Source: Marinomonas aquiplantarum (GTDB lineage: Bacteria > Pseudomonadota > Gammaproteobacteria > Pseudomonadales > Marinomonadaceae). Taken from it: 64,000 bases of DNA. Every line of letters begins with the position of its first letter. Within the stretch, counting starts at the first letter, position 1. Made by a program: the position numbers and the translations under genes. Positions 18,974 to 28,361 of this stretch are shown piece after piece. The notes beneath the pieces were generated by a model, which ran no database searches, was not told the origin of the DNA, and saw only the letters and a list, made by a program, of their open reading frames with translations. The stretch is taken from the NCBI RefSeq assembly GCF_003314975.1, contig NZ_QNRF01000009.1:54595-118594 (forward strand), written 5' to 3'.

Positions 18974-19390
18974 TTATCTTGGCAATTCTACTAACTGCCA
19001 ATATTTCACTAATAGATCTGACAAAGACTGGAAACCTTGTCCTAAACTGGTTTTACTAAAATAACCGGCCACGTTAAGACGATAAGAAGCGGCCACTTCA
19101 CTTGGTCTATTTGACGTGGTTAGAACAAACACTGGGAGATCTTGTAACGACTCGTCTTGCCTTACTCTTTCTAACATTTCAAGGCCTCCCATTCGAGGCA
19201 TGTTTAAATCTAATAAGGTGATAAAAGGACGTTTCGACTTATTTGCATAGAGCCACTCCAACGCCTCAATGCCATCTTTCACTCGGTGTAGTGAGTAGCT
19301 ACATTCAAGCTGACAAAGCGCTCTTTCAACGACCATAGCATCCACATCATCGTCTTCAATCAATAACACATTAAACTCAGCTTGATTCAT
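18974..19390 (-). CDS. Single-domain response regulator (CheY/Rcp1-like)
   Basis: A 138-residue stand-alone receiver. The acidic pocket EDDDVDA, the phospho-acceptor in LLDLNMPRMGG, the threonine of VLTTSNRP and a lysine in GYFSKTSL are all present. The wording LDLNMPRMGG and NRPSEV is that of Rcp1-type receivers, which usually partner with phytochrome- or CHASE-type kinases. Its start codon directly abuts the kinase stop codon at 19391, so the two are translated together. With no output domain, it probably passes phosphate on or competes with the downstream REC-GGDEF-EAL protein. Confidence 0.92.
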   Translation of the reverse strand: MNQAEFNVLLIEDDDVDAMVVERALCQLECSYSLHRVKDGIEALEWLYANKSKRPFITLLDLNMPRMGGLEMLERVRQDESLQDLPVFVLTTSNRPSEVAASYRLNVAGYFSKTSLGQGFQSLSDLLVKYWQLVELPR

Positions 19391-21181
19391 TTATTTCTCT
19401 CTTAGCGCGGCTTCAAATGGCCACTCAAACTCAAAACAGGTTCCTCTATCACCATTCGATGAAATCTGATAATGACAGTCGTAGCGGTCGAGTATTTTCT
19501 TCACCATCGACAAGCCTAAACCGCTGCTTTCCACTTCGTCTCTAGGCTTTAACGTTTTGAACAATTCAAACACTTGCTCTTGGAACTGTGTTGGAATACC
19601 TGGGCCATCATCGATCACACAAATTTGATAATGATCAGACTGTTTTTGCGCTTTAAACTGTATGTTACCTTGGCCTTTATCATGATGCTTTATTGCATTC
19701 GACAATAAATTTCTTAACACCAGTTCAAGCGGTACCGCTAAGGTATTCAATTCACCGACATTATCTTCACAGTCAAAAGCAAACGCCTCATTGGCATTAA
19801 TCAAAGAAAACAACTCTGTTACCCGTGTTCCCAAATGAAACTGTTCAAAAGTATTCTTTTCACGACCAATTCGAGAGTAACTTAACAAGGCATCAAGCAG
19901 CTTTTCTAAGCGCTGAATTCGCCCTTGCAATAAATCCATAAACTCACGAGTTTGACTGGAGAAGTTTTCTCTTAGATCTTCTTCAATCCACTGGGCTAAT
20001 TGGCTAATCCCGCGTAATGGCGCTTTCAAATCATGTGATGCCACAAACGCAAACTGATCTAAATCTTTATTGGCTTCCTCTAACTCTTGATTGCGCAACT
20101 GCAAGTCTTCATGAGCGATTTCCAACTCTTCTTTTTGCAGTTTTAAGTCCTGTGTTACTTTATCAGCATAAGACACAGCACGATGATTTGCCCGAGAAAG
20201 TAGGATAAAAATAATTAATAAGAGAGAATCAATTACAATCCCACCAGCAAGAATGATCCAGGGTTGATTCTGAGTGTTTTGCGCTCGAAATAGGCTCGAT
20301 GATTGCACCGTAAACAACCAATCTCTGCCATACATATTGATTTCTATTTGCTTAGAAAACAGCGGAGCATCATCATAATTTTCTGAGCTTTGATTCAGTT
20401 CGCTGTATAGTACTTCACCGCCATCATGGATACTAAAATTCACCTGACGATTACTGTTCTCCAGCACGCCTCCCATCAATTTTTTCATGATAAAAGGCGA
20501 GTAAACCAAACCAAGAAAGTCTCCTTCTTGATCGCCATATAAATGATTGCTCTGACGATCGCCATACCAAGGAGCGTAGAATAAAAACCCTGGCGTTTTC
20601 TTCGCATCTTGGACGAGAGTGATTGGACCCGTAATACTGGCTTTGCCGGTATCTCTGGCTTTTTTAGCAGCACTGTAACGGTTGATCTCATGTGCCATGT
20701 CCAAACCGACCGCGGCCTGATTACTCATCTGTGGTTCAATATAGGTAATCGGCCAATATTCGTTTTGGGTATGTGCAGGATGTAAAGCATAATCAGGCGT
20801 GGTTTCACGTTGCCAAGCAAGATAGGAATCAAGTTTGTCTGGCTCTAAATAATGAATAACACCAATGCCGTTAATACCAGGAAAGCGACTTTCTACATTT
20901 AAGCTATTTGCAAAAATTCGCCAATCTGAACGCGTCATGTGATGTGGCATGGTATGAAGCGCTGCAACGCCAGCCCACAAGGCCTCTTCATATTTCTCCA
21001 TGCGCTCTTGCACCAAACTCACAATTTGCTCCGCCTGAAACTCAAATTGCGCCTTAGTCTTTTGTTCTGCTTGCTGATGACTAAAATACCAAGCGCCCAA
21101 TGTCAGCAATAATGACAAGCTAATAACGGCCCAATGACTCCAGTGAAATCCGTTAAAGGAGCTTCCCTTTTGATCTTGCAT
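19391..21181 (-). CDS. CHASE-domain membrane histidine kinase
   Basis: A 596-residue sensor kinase. A first membrane helix lies near residues 15-30. A periplasmic CHASE ligand-binding domain spans about 75-290 (INGIGVIHYLEPDKL...), and a second membrane helix about 300-325. A coiled coil (residues 340-375) leads to HisKA with H383 in ASHDLKAPLRG. The HATPase domain has NLLSNAIKHHDKG, DDGPGIP and the GLGLSMVKKI lid. CHASE domains sense small extracellular molecules, but this ligand is unknown. It is first in a three-gene operon ending in a cyclic-di-GMP enzyme, so the likely output is the motile-sessile switch. Confidence 0.93.
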   Translation of the reverse strand: MQDQKGSSFNGFHWSHWAVISLSLLLTLGAWYFSHQQAEQKTKAQFEFQAEQIVSLVQERMEKYEEALWAGVAALHTMPHHMTRSDWRIFANSLNVESRFPGINGIGVIHYLEPDKLDSYLAWQRETTPDYALHPAHTQNEYWPITYIEPQMSNQAAVGLDMAHEINRYSAAKKARDTGKASITGPITLVQDAKKTPGFLFYAPWYGDRQSNHLYGDQEGDFLGLVYSPFIMKKLMGGVLENSNRQVNFSIHDGGEVLYSELNQSSENYDDAPLFSKQIEINMYGRDWLFTVQSSSLFRAQNTQNQPWIILAGGIVIDSLLLIIFILLSRANHRAVSYADKVTQDLKLQKEELEIAHEDLQLRNQELEEANKDLDQFAFVASHDLKAPLRGISQLAQWIEEDLRENFSSQTREFMDLLQGRIQRLEKLLDALLSYSRIGREKNTFEQFHLGTRVTELFSLINANEAFAFDCEDNVGELNTLAVPLELVLRNLLSNAIKHHDKGQGNIQFKAQKQSDHYQICVIDDGPGIPTQFQEQVFELFKTLKPRDEVESSGLGLSMVKKILDRYDCHYQISSNGDRGTCFEFEWPFEAALREK

Positions 21182-21551
21182 AATAATGTTTTCTTCCTAA
21201 AATTTAATTTTCCCACACTTCGCTTATACACATTATTGGCGACAACATCTCAACCCAACGCCTAAGCTTAGAAGTGATAACCTTTCTTAAATAGCATAGC
21301 GAAAAGGCATTTTATTGAGAGTCAAATCATGTTTATTTTTGTCACTATTCCTGCTCGCAGAGCGCATTCTAGATACAAACAAAAACAAAGATGAGCTTTG
21401 CTGTGCAAATTTGAAGCTCCCACTTCATTACACGGATCCAGCTTACTGTTGGGGTATGAATTTCATTTAACAAAAAACAGCAAAAAAGTATCACTTCAAG
21501 TCAAGTCAATACACTAACAACAAGCTTCCTATTTTTTTGCACAATTATGAG

Positions 21552-21567
21552 TGTAATTTGTATTACA
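21552..21567. promoter_or_regulatory. Inverted repeat TGTAAT-N4-ATTACA
   Basis: TGTAATTTGTATTACA is a perfect 6-4-6 inverted repeat, the size of a dimeric repressor site, about 400 bp before the permease gene. The cognate regulator is unknown. Confidence 0.45.
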
Positions 21568-21672
21568 TCACGCTACCTATGGAAAAAAAGGGCTGCTATA
21601 GTTCGTCGCTGCTCATTGACGACAATTAAAGTTATTAATAGAACAAAGATAAAAGCTTTTAACTATTAATAT

Positions 21673-21690
21673 AGTATCTATATAGATACT
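21673..21690. promoter_or_regulatory. Perfect 18-bp palindrome
   Basis: AGTATCTATATAGATACT is fully self-complementary, which suits an operator for a dimeric regulator. It lies 270 bp upstream of the NCS1 permease start. Confidence 0.45.
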
Positions 21691-21960
21691 TTCCTGCGGT
21701 CTTGTTTACGCTCTAACGTTTTAAAAAAAGAGCGAATTTCATAAAACACGAACACTAGCATTCCTGACTTAGCATCTTCAGCGATACTCATGTTCTGCAA
21801 ATTGCTTTAATTTGACCCTTTTTGAAACCACACAAGCTCAATTCAGAGAAAGGTCCGTTTTTAAAACGATATTGACCCACTGTCGACCTGGCCCAGTAAA
21901 CAAAACCTATGAGCAAACAGACAACCACGATTAATCCTTGAAAATTAAAGAGATAAAAAT

Positions 21961-23664
21961 ATGAATTTCAAGCAACTGGATAATGTCAGTGAAGAACAAC
22001 TGCCTATAGCAAAACATAAGCGACACGGTTGGAAACACTTTTTAGGCTTATACGCAGGTGAACACGTTGCAGCTACCGAGTTTGTCATTGGTGCCACGTT
22101 TGTCGCACTTGGTGCTAAAACAATGGATATTTTGCTAGGTCTACTCATTGGTAATTTATTAGCAATCTTAAGCTGGACTTTAATTACCGCACCAATCGCA
22201 ACCCAAACCCGCTTGAGCTTGTACACCTACCTACATAAAATTGCCGGTGACTCGATGACTAAGCTCTATAACTGGGCTAATGTCATTATTTTCACCGTCA
22301 TTTCCGCCGCCATGATAACGGTTTCAAGTACTGCTGTTCGTTATTTATTTAACATTCCCGCGCAACTCAATTGGTATCCAACAAATCTCTGGTTTGTCTG
22401 TGTGGTGTTGTTTGTCGGCATAGTAGTTGTATTTGTTGCTATGTACGGTTTTAAAGCCGTATCTGAATTTTCCAGCATTTGCGGCCCTTGGCTATTTGTC
22501 ATGTTCATATCCGGCGCTCTTGTCATCATGCCAGCTCTGGCCGACTCTGTATTAGGTACAACCAGCCTATCCAGCTTTACAGACTTTATTACCATAGGGG
22601 ATCAATCTATCTGGACGGGCATCAATGCCCAAGGTGAGCCAGGTATCGGTCTAGTCGAAGTTATTGGCTTTGCTTGGGCAGCCAACACCATTACACATTT
22701 TGGCTTGATTGATATGGCATTATTACGCTACGCCAAAAAACCTATTTACGGCTTAGCCACCAGTTCAGGCATGCTATTTGGGCATTTTGTTGCTTGGGTA
22801 TCGGCTGGCATCATGGGCGCAGGTACGGCCGTACTTGTTAAAAAGTCAATTACCGAACTTGACCCTGGTGATGTGGCCTTTCAAGCACTTGGGTTATCCG
22901 GGTTTGTGATTGTCATTATCGCAGGTTGGACTACGGCTAATGCAAACCTATATCGTGCTGGATTAGCTGCTCAAGCTATTTTTAAACAACGCTCTCGAAA
23001 ACAAACAACGCTCGCGGTTGGTCTAGTTACTATTCTCGTTGCTTGTTTTCCTTTTGTGTTCAGTAAAATGCTCCCTCTACTGACTTACGCAGGACTGCTA
23101 GTGGTACCTGTCGGTGCTATCGTGTTCGCAGAACACATTATCTTCCCCAAAATAGGCTACAGCCGCTATTGGGCAAGTTACCAAAAATTGACTCACAGTC
23201 GCCCTGCCGTGACTGCATGGGGAGTCGGTTTGATATTTGGGTTTGGCTTAAATTCACTAAACATCATGTCGTTCTACTATCTCTTTTTACCCACTTGGTG
23301 CGTCACTATTGTCATTTATACATTACTGGCAAAGCGTCATGGTGCTGATAAAACCTACCCTGTAGAGCAAGCTGAAATGGAAAAATACGACGCTTTAGTC
23401 GAAGATTACCAAGCCAAACAAGCGCAACAAGAGAGTCCTTCGGTAGAAGATCAACGTACGCTTTCCAAAGCCTTAACCGCCATCTCTTGGATCAGTCTTG
23501 CCATCACGTTAATACTGGCCTGCATTACCATGTTTTCCAGTCCTGATGTGAACACCTATCAACAAAACCGAGATGCCTTCTTTTTCTACGGCTTCACCTG
23601 CACCGTCATTTACTTTGTCACGGCATATTGGTCATTACGCCGTCGTAAAGCGCTGCAAGCTTAA
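21961..23664 (+). CDS. NCS1-family (purine-cytosine-type) permease
   Basis: A 567-residue polytopic protein of the nucleobase:cation symporter-1 family. About 12 helices start after residue 25 (GLYAGEHVAATEFVIGATFVALG). The segment WTTANANLYRAGLAAQAI matches the conserved TTNxxNLY-type helix of the family. A charged 60-residue stretch (about 465-520, ending near RTLSKALTA) sits before the last two helices, longer than in CodB or Mhp1. AAGAGATAAAAAT gives a weak ribosome site before the ATG. The stop is 20 bases from the mannitol dehydrogenase gene, so the two form an operon. By context it may carry a polyol rather than a nucleobase. This is inference only. Confidence 0.85.
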   Translation: MNFKQLDNVSEEQLPIAKHKRHGWKHFLGLYAGEHVAATEFVIGATFVALGAKTMDILLGLLIGNLLAILSWTLITAPIATQTRLSLYTYLHKIAGDSMTKLYNWANVIIFTVISAAMITVSSTAVRYLFNIPAQLNWYPTNLWFVCVVLFVGIVVVFVAMYGFKAVSEFSSICGPWLFVMFISGALVIMPALADSVLGTTSLSSFTDFITIGDQSIWTGINAQGEPGIGLVEVIGFAWAANTITHFGLIDMALLRYAKKPIYGLATSSGMLFGHFVAWVSAGIMGAGTAVLVKKSITELDPGDVAFQALGLSGFVIVIIAGWTTANANLYRAGLAAQAIFKQRSRKQTTLAVGLVTILVACFPFVFSKMLPLLTYAGLLVVPVGAIVFAEHIIFPKIGYSRYWASYQKLTHSRPAVTAWGVGLIFGFGLNSLNIMSFYYLFLPTWCVTIVIYTLLAKRHGADKTYPVEQAEMEKYDALVEDYQAKQAQQESPSVEDQRTLSKALTAISWISLAITLILACITMFSSPDVNTYQQNRDAFFFYGFTCTVIYFVTAYWSLRRRKALQA

Positions 23665-23684
23665 CCCTATATCGAGATGTATTA

Positions 23685-25172
23685 ATGACAAACGTACCAC
23701 TAAATCAACAAACTCTTTCGTCTTTGCCTGACGCTATTGCTCTTCCTAACTACGACAGAGCACAATTAAAGGCCGGCATTGTTCACATTGGAGTAGGTGG
23801 TTTTCACCGCTCTCATGAAGCTTTTTATACCGACCAGCTACTTAATCAAAGCCAGACGTTAGATTGGGGAATTTGCGGCATTGGACTTAGAGAGGCAGAT
23901 CGTCAAATCGCTACAGCCTTAGCCCAGCAAGACTACCTCTACACCCTAATAGAAAAGCACTCTAATGGCGAAGTAAAACATCGTGTTATTGGTGCCATTA
24001 TTGACTTTATTTTAGCCATTGATGATGCTCCTGCTGCGATTGATAAAATGGCGCATGAAGACACCAAAATTGTGTCATTAACCATTACTGAAGGGGGCTA
24101 TTATTTCAATCTAGCAAGTAATGAATTTGATCTGTCTCATCCAGATGTGCAACACGATCTAAATAATCCAAACGCCCCCAAAATGGTATTCGGCTTTTTA
24201 ACCGCTGCTTTGAGAAAAAGACGCTCTGCAGGGCTTCCAGCGTTTACAATTCAGTCCTGTGACAATATTCAACACAATGGCGACATGACCAAAAAAATGC
24301 TGCTGGCGTTTGTTCAGCAGCAAGACGCCGATCTAGCAGACTGGATTGAGCAAGAGGTCAAATTCCCCAATGCAATGGTTGATAGAATCACGCCTGTCAC
24401 TACTCGTGAAGACATTGACGAACTTTCAAATGCAGGTGTTACAGACGCGTGGCCGGTAGTATGTGAGTCATTCCATCAATGGGTGATTGAGGATGAATTC
24501 TCTAATGGGCGCCCTGCATGGGAGCACACTGGTGCACATTTTGTCAGTGATGTAACTCCCTATGAAACCATGAAGATTCGTCTCTTAAACGCAGGGCATT
24601 CGGTTTTGGGACTACTAGGTTCGATTCATGGTCACCAAACCATTGATGGTTGTGTTGCGGACCCTCTTTTTGCAAGCTACCTAAGACGATTCATGGATAT
24701 TGAAGCGACTCCTGTATTAGACCCAGTAGAGGGTATTGACCTTGAAGACTACAAAGACACCCTAATTCAGCGCTTTAGCAATCCAAATGTGAAAGATCAC
24801 TTATCTCGTATTTGCCTAGAAAGTTCTTCTAAATTGCCCAAGTTTTTGATTTCAACGATCAATGAAAACTTAGCCAATGGTGGCAGTATCCGCTACGCCA
24901 CCTTGGTCATCGCAGCATGGTGTTATTATTCTGACAAAGGCACGGACCAAACAGGACAAGTACTAGACATTATTGACGAGATGAAAGAAGAGCTTCATCA
25001 AGCCGCAACCAACTCGAAAACAGACCCATTGGCTTTTTTAAAGCTACATGATGTGTTTGGTGATTTAGTAAAAGAGTCCTCTTTTACAGCTGAATATAAA
25101 GAGATGCTAGAGACTTTATATCAAACGTCTAATATCGCCACACAAATGCAAAGCCTTATGGCAGAGCATTAA
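23685..25172 (+). CDS. Mannitol 2-dehydrogenase (long-chain polyol dehydrogenase)
   Basis: A 495-residue NAD-dependent polyol dehydrogenase that converts mannitol (or a similar polyol) to the 2-keto sugar, e.g. fructose. The nucleotide-binding motif GVGGFHRSH lies near residue 37. The catalytic triad of the family is K297, N302 and H305 in MKIRLLNAGH, the same spacing as K295/N300/H303 of the Pseudomonas fluorescens enzyme. Uronate reductases (UxaB/UxuB) share the fold and are the main alternative, but length and motifs favour mannitol/arabinitol dehydrogenase. It directly follows the NCS1 permease. No fructokinase or phosphotransferase gene is close by. Confidence 0.9.
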   Translation: MTNVPLNQQTLSSLPDAIALPNYDRAQLKAGIVHIGVGGFHRSHEAFYTDQLLNQSQTLDWGICGIGLREADRQIATALAQQDYLYTLIEKHSNGEVKHRVIGAIIDFILAIDDAPAAIDKMAHEDTKIVSLTITEGGYYFNLASNEFDLSHPDVQHDLNNPNAPKMVFGFLTAALRKRRSAGLPAFTIQSCDNIQHNGDMTKKMLLAFVQQQDADLADWIEQEVKFPNAMVDRITPVTTREDIDELSNAGVTDAWPVVCESFHQWVIEDEFSNGRPAWEHTGAHFVSDVTPYETMKIRLLNAGHSVLGLLGSIHGHQTIDGCVADPLFASYLRRFMDIEATPVLDPVEGIDLEDYKDTLIQRFSNPNVKDHLSRICLESSSKLPKFLISTINENLANGGSIRYATLVIAAWCYYSDKGTDQTGQVLDIIDEMKEELHQAATNSKTDPLAFLKLHDVFGDLVKESSFTAEYKEMLETLYQTSNIATQMQSLMAEH

Positions 25173-25212
25173 AACAAGCTAGTGAATACCAGCATTAAAT
25201 GTCGATAAATCG

Positions 25213-25247
25213 AGAGCCATAGCTTTACGAAAAGTAACTGTGGCTCT
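25213..25247 (+). terminator. Stem-loop downstream of mannitol dehydrogenase
   Basis: AGAGCCATAG (25213-25222) pairs with CTGTGGCTCT (25238-25247) with one G-T pair, and an inner TTAC/GTAA stem extends it. No T-run follows, so it is a weak or Rho-assisted end. Confidence 0.5.
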
Positions 25248-25266
25248 TATCCCCCACAGAAAGTAG

Positions 25267-25281
25267 AATGAGTCTCATTCA
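25267..25281. promoter_or_regulatory. Palindrome GAATGAGTCTCATTC before the AraC-type gene
   Basis: A perfect 7-1-7 inverted repeat 30 bases upstream of the regulator start. The AATGAG/CTCATT halves resemble the GAGAAT/ATTCTC elements of divergent Fur sites. It could be bound by Fur or by the regulator itself. Confidence 0.4.
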
Positions 25282-25310
25282 TAAATTTATAGAGTCATTC
25301 TACTGTCACA

Positions 25311-26054
25311 ATGAAAGAAACTATTCAGGTAACCTCATTAGCCCCCAATGAAGCTTTGTCTCCCTTCATCGAAAGCTATTGGATGATTCGCAACCCCAGT
25401 GATCAGGATGAAGAACTGGTCACCTTTCCTGATGGCGGTATTGATGTCTATTTTTTCAGTAACAATGAGTTTCCTTTGCATGTTTCTTTAGTAGGACTGG
25501 AAACACAGAAGCAACAAGGCATCATGCCAAAACAGTCAGTATTAATGGGAGTCCGACTGAACCTATTAGCGGTGGAATATTTATTAAAAAGATCCGTTGC
25601 TGACATTCTCAATGATCGCACCAGCTTAACTCCGGGTTACGCTGGCATAGAGCAAGAAGACCTTGAGGATTTTAATGATTTTTGTGGCAAGCTGGGACAC
25701 TACTTCACCTCACAGCTAGATCATGCAATAGACTCCCGAAAGCGCATCATGTCTGATTTAATCTATCAGACAAATGGCTCTATCACCGTTAACGAGATCG
25801 CTCAATCAGCCAATTGGAGCAGCCGTCAAATCAACCGCTATTTCAATAAATGGCTAGGACTACCCCTTAAAAACTATTGTGACATATTACGCTTTCGACA
25901 CAGTTTTGACTCATTAAAAGCCGGAGAACTTTTTCCAGACAGAGGCTTTAATGATCAATCCCACTACATTCGATTTACTCGTAAATACGCCAGTCTTACT
26001 CCCAAACAACTTGCTCATGATAAAAGTGACCGATTTATACAATTATCTTCTTAG
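25311..26054 (+). CDS. AraC-family regulator (DUF6597-type N-terminus)
   Basis: A 247-residue transcription factor. The N-terminal part (LSPFIESYWMIRN...TFPDGGIDVYFF) is of the DUF6597 type found in AraC regulators that control metabolite or iron genes. The C-terminal double helix-turn-helix runs from about 150 (ITVNEIAQSANWSSRQINRYFNKWLG) to the AraC signature FNDQSHYIRFTRKYASLTPKQ. It lies directly upstream of, and in line with, a siderophore-type receptor gene. Many AraC proteins of this kind activate the adjacent receptor when the siderophore is present (compare PchR, AlcR). That role is inference. Confidence 0.85.
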   Translation: MKETIQVTSLAPNEALSPFIESYWMIRNPSDQDEELVTFPDGGIDVYFFSNNEFPLHVSLVGLETQKQQGIMPKQSVLMGVRLNLLAVEYLLKRSVADILNDRTSLTPGYAGIEQEDLEDFNDFCGKLGHYFTSQLDHAIDSRKRIMSDLIYQTNGSITVNEIAQSANWSSRQINRYFNKWLGLPLKNYCDILRFRHSFDSLKAGELFPDRGFNDQSHYIRFTRKYASLTPKQLAHDKSDRFIQLSS

Positions 26055-26199
26055 CAAGCCTCTTATCATCTTTTTGCTTGTATCAAATATAACGAGATGC
26101 GTTCAAACAAAGGATGAAAGCCACCACCTTCAGACTGCACGCATCTCACAAACCTCCCTTTTAAACGTGTTAGAATGTGTCAAAATCACAGATTACTAT

Positions 26200-26214
26200 T
26201 GATAATCATTAACA
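26200..26214 (+). promoter_or_regulatory. Strong Fur box before the siderophore receptor
   Basis: TGATAATCATTAACA matches the 7-1-7 Fur core (TGATAAT-N-ATTATCA) with a single mismatch. It lies about 50 bases upstream of the receptor start, where bound Fur would block transcription in iron-rich cells. Confidence 0.85.
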
Positions 26215-26262
26215 CTAGCATTGTGATTAATTTCTTAGGGAGAAACGCTACTGGAGAAAACG

Positions 26263-28329
26263 ATGAAAATAAAATTATTCCCATATACCAGCTCCCTACT
26301 CTGCTGCTCAGTCATACTACCCAGCGCCGCTTTAGCCGAAGCAAATGAAGACGTATTCCGTCTTTCCCCCATACTCATCAATAGCCAAGCCGAAGAGGCT
26401 GATGATGACAGCGAGTCCGTAGTCGCGACAGAGCTTTGGGTTGGCGGCAAAGTCGCCACCAGCATTCAAGACACACCAGCGTCGGTCTCCGTCATCACAG
26501 AAAAAGAAATTCAGCAGCGCGGCGCGTCAACGACAGAAGAAGTTCTGCAATATACGCCAGGAACCGTAACAGGCTACTATGGGGCAGACGATCGTACCGA
26601 TTTCTATCAAATTCGAGGCTTTAACGCTTCCACTTATCGTGACGGTTTATATCTTGGTTCTCTGTTCGATGTACGCGAAGAGCCCTTTGCATATGAACGA
26701 GTTGAAGTGATCCGCGGTGCCAACTCAACCTTATTCGGCCCTGCAGAACCGGGTGGCTCCATCAATTTCGTCAGTAAAACACCAAAATTTGATGAATTTT
26801 CCAGCGTCTATCTAACCTATGGTTCTCATGACCATAAAGAAGTTGGGCTTGATGTGAACAGAGCTTTGGACGAGAGTGACACCCTAGCTTATCGCTTAAC
26901 AGCTAAGGTAAAAGACAGTGACCGAGAGTACGACTACTCAAAAGACGATTCTCAGTTTGTTATGGGCGGCTTAACTTGGCAACCAAACAACAAAACCAGT
27001 GCAACGCTCCTAGTTGATTACCTAAATACAGATGCCAGCGCCAATAGTAGCGGCGCACCGTTTGATAAAGAGTACGACAGAAGCACGTTCTTTGGAGAAC
27101 CAGACTTTAACTATCAAGATGTAGAACGCACTAACATCAGTGCACAGATCAATCATAGCCTGGATAATGGCCTTAAAGTATCTTCCAACCTCAGATACAC
27201 AGATTCAACAAACCGATATGGTTACACATACATCTCGGATTCCAATGATCGAGTAGGCGATACAGTAAGTCGTGGTTTCATTGCAACAGACACGGCAATA
27301 AAGCAATTTAGCGGTAACTTGTTAGGTCAATACGACATCACCTTTGATCGTCTCGACAGCAGCACAGTATTTGGTATTGAATACCAAAATTCTAGCAAGA
27401 CGGAGAACAGCGCTTGGGGGACCGCGACCAGTATCGATGTCAATAATATTGTCTATTCTGGCGCACCAAGCGTTCTAACCCCTTACGCCGATAAAAAAAC
27501 CGACTATCAGACACAAGCCGCTCTATTACAGCAAAATTTGGCCTGGGATGATAAATACATCCTTTCCATCGGCGCTCGACACGATGACATTGAGGTTTCA
27601 GAAGACGATTATCATAATAATACTGACACCAAGAGTGACTTTTCTGAAAACACCTTCCGTTCGGCCTTAACCTACAGATTCAGCGACCAAGTTTCAGCCT
27701 ACATAAGTCAAGTAGAATCCGTTTCGCCACCATCTGTAGGCACAGAAATAGTGCGTGGTGACCAAACTGAAATAGGCGCAAAATTTTCACCTAGCGATAT
27801 CAACGCCATTTTTTCTGTGGCAATTTATGACCTTCAAAAAAGTAATGTCAACATCGCGGTTGCGCAAGACGATGGTTCAATTGACCGTGAAGTGATCGGC
27901 AAAAATCGCGTCAAAGGTGTTGATTTAGAAATGAGAGCAGAACTGACAGATAGCGTGAGTCTTTCTGGAGGCTATTCTTATATGGATTCTAAAGTCACCG
28001 AAGACGACTCTTATGAAGGCAACGATTTCGCAACCACACCGCAGCATTCCGCTTCCCTGTGGGGACATTACATCTTACCACGTCAAGATATGTCCATCGG
28101 ATTGGGCGCACGCTATGTTGGCTCATACTACTTTAACGCTGCTAATAGCAAAAAAAGTGAGGCGGCGGTGACCTTTGATGCATCGTTAAACTACGACATC
28201 ACTCCAGTGACACAACTTGCCATGAACATCAGCAACCTATTGGATGATCAACACGTTGTTGGATCTGGTACTGCAGATTTTTACAATCGAGGCCGTGACA
28301 TCACCATGACTTTAAACCACGCTTGGTAA
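26263..28329 (+). CDS. TonB-dependent siderophore receptor
   Basis: A 688-residue outer-membrane receptor. A signal peptide ends after ALA (about residue 25), a TonB-box-like RLSPILI follows near 34, and the plug domain reads TPASVSVITEKEIQQRGA...YTPGTVTGYYG...YERVEVIRGANSTLFGPAEPGG. That is the wording of the TIGR01783-type ferric siderophore receptors such as FhuE and FpvA. The 22-strand barrel ends in tryptophan (TMTLNHAW). There is no STN domain, so it does not signal to a FecR protein. A Fur box and an AraC regulator lie upstream, but no siderophore biosynthesis genes are near, so it probably takes up a foreign (xeno-) siderophore. Confidence 0.93.
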   Translation: MKIKLFPYTSSLLCCSVILPSAALAEANEDVFRLSPILINSQAEEADDDSESVVATELWVGGKVATSIQDTPASVSVITEKEIQQRGASTTEEVLQYTPGTVTGYYGADDRTDFYQIRGFNASTYRDGLYLGSLFDVREEPFAYERVEVIRGANSTLFGPAEPGGSINFVSKTPKFDEFSSVYLTYGSHDHKEVGLDVNRALDESDTLAYRLTAKVKDSDREYDYSKDDSQFVMGGLTWQPNNKTSATLLVDYLNTDASANSSGAPFDKEYDRSTFFGEPDFNYQDVERTNISAQINHSLDNGLKVSSNLRYTDSTNRYGYTYISDSNDRVGDTVSRGFIATDTAIKQFSGNLLGQYDITFDRLDSSTVFGIEYQNSSKTENSAWGTATSIDVNNIVYSGAPSVLTPYADKKTDYQTQAALLQQNLAWDDKYILSIGARHDDIEVSEDDYHNNTDTKSDFSENTFRSALTYRFSDQVSAYISQVESVSPPSVGTEIVRGDQTEIGAKFSPSDINAIFSVAIYDLQKSNVNIAVAQDDGSIDREVIGKNRVKGVDLEMRAELTDSVSLSGGYSYMDSKVTEDDSYEGNDFATTPQHSASLWGHYILPRQDMSIGLGARYVGSYYFNAANSKKSEAAVTFDASLNYDITPVTQLAMNISNLLDDQHVVGSGTADFYNRGRDITMTLNHAW

Positions 28330-28361
28330 ACACGAGCCTTAATCGAAAACACATCCCCTTT

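Larger units (their letters stand above)
21182..21960. other. Long divergent intergenic region with palindromes
   Basis: This 779-bp gap lies between the divergent kinase operon and the NCS1-mannitol dehydrogenase genes. I see no plausible gene: the longest ATG frames have only about 20-25 codons. It is AT-rich and holds two perfect inverted repeats (listed separately at 21552 and 21673). It probably carries both promoters plus a long leader for the plus-strand genes. Confidence 0.6.
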
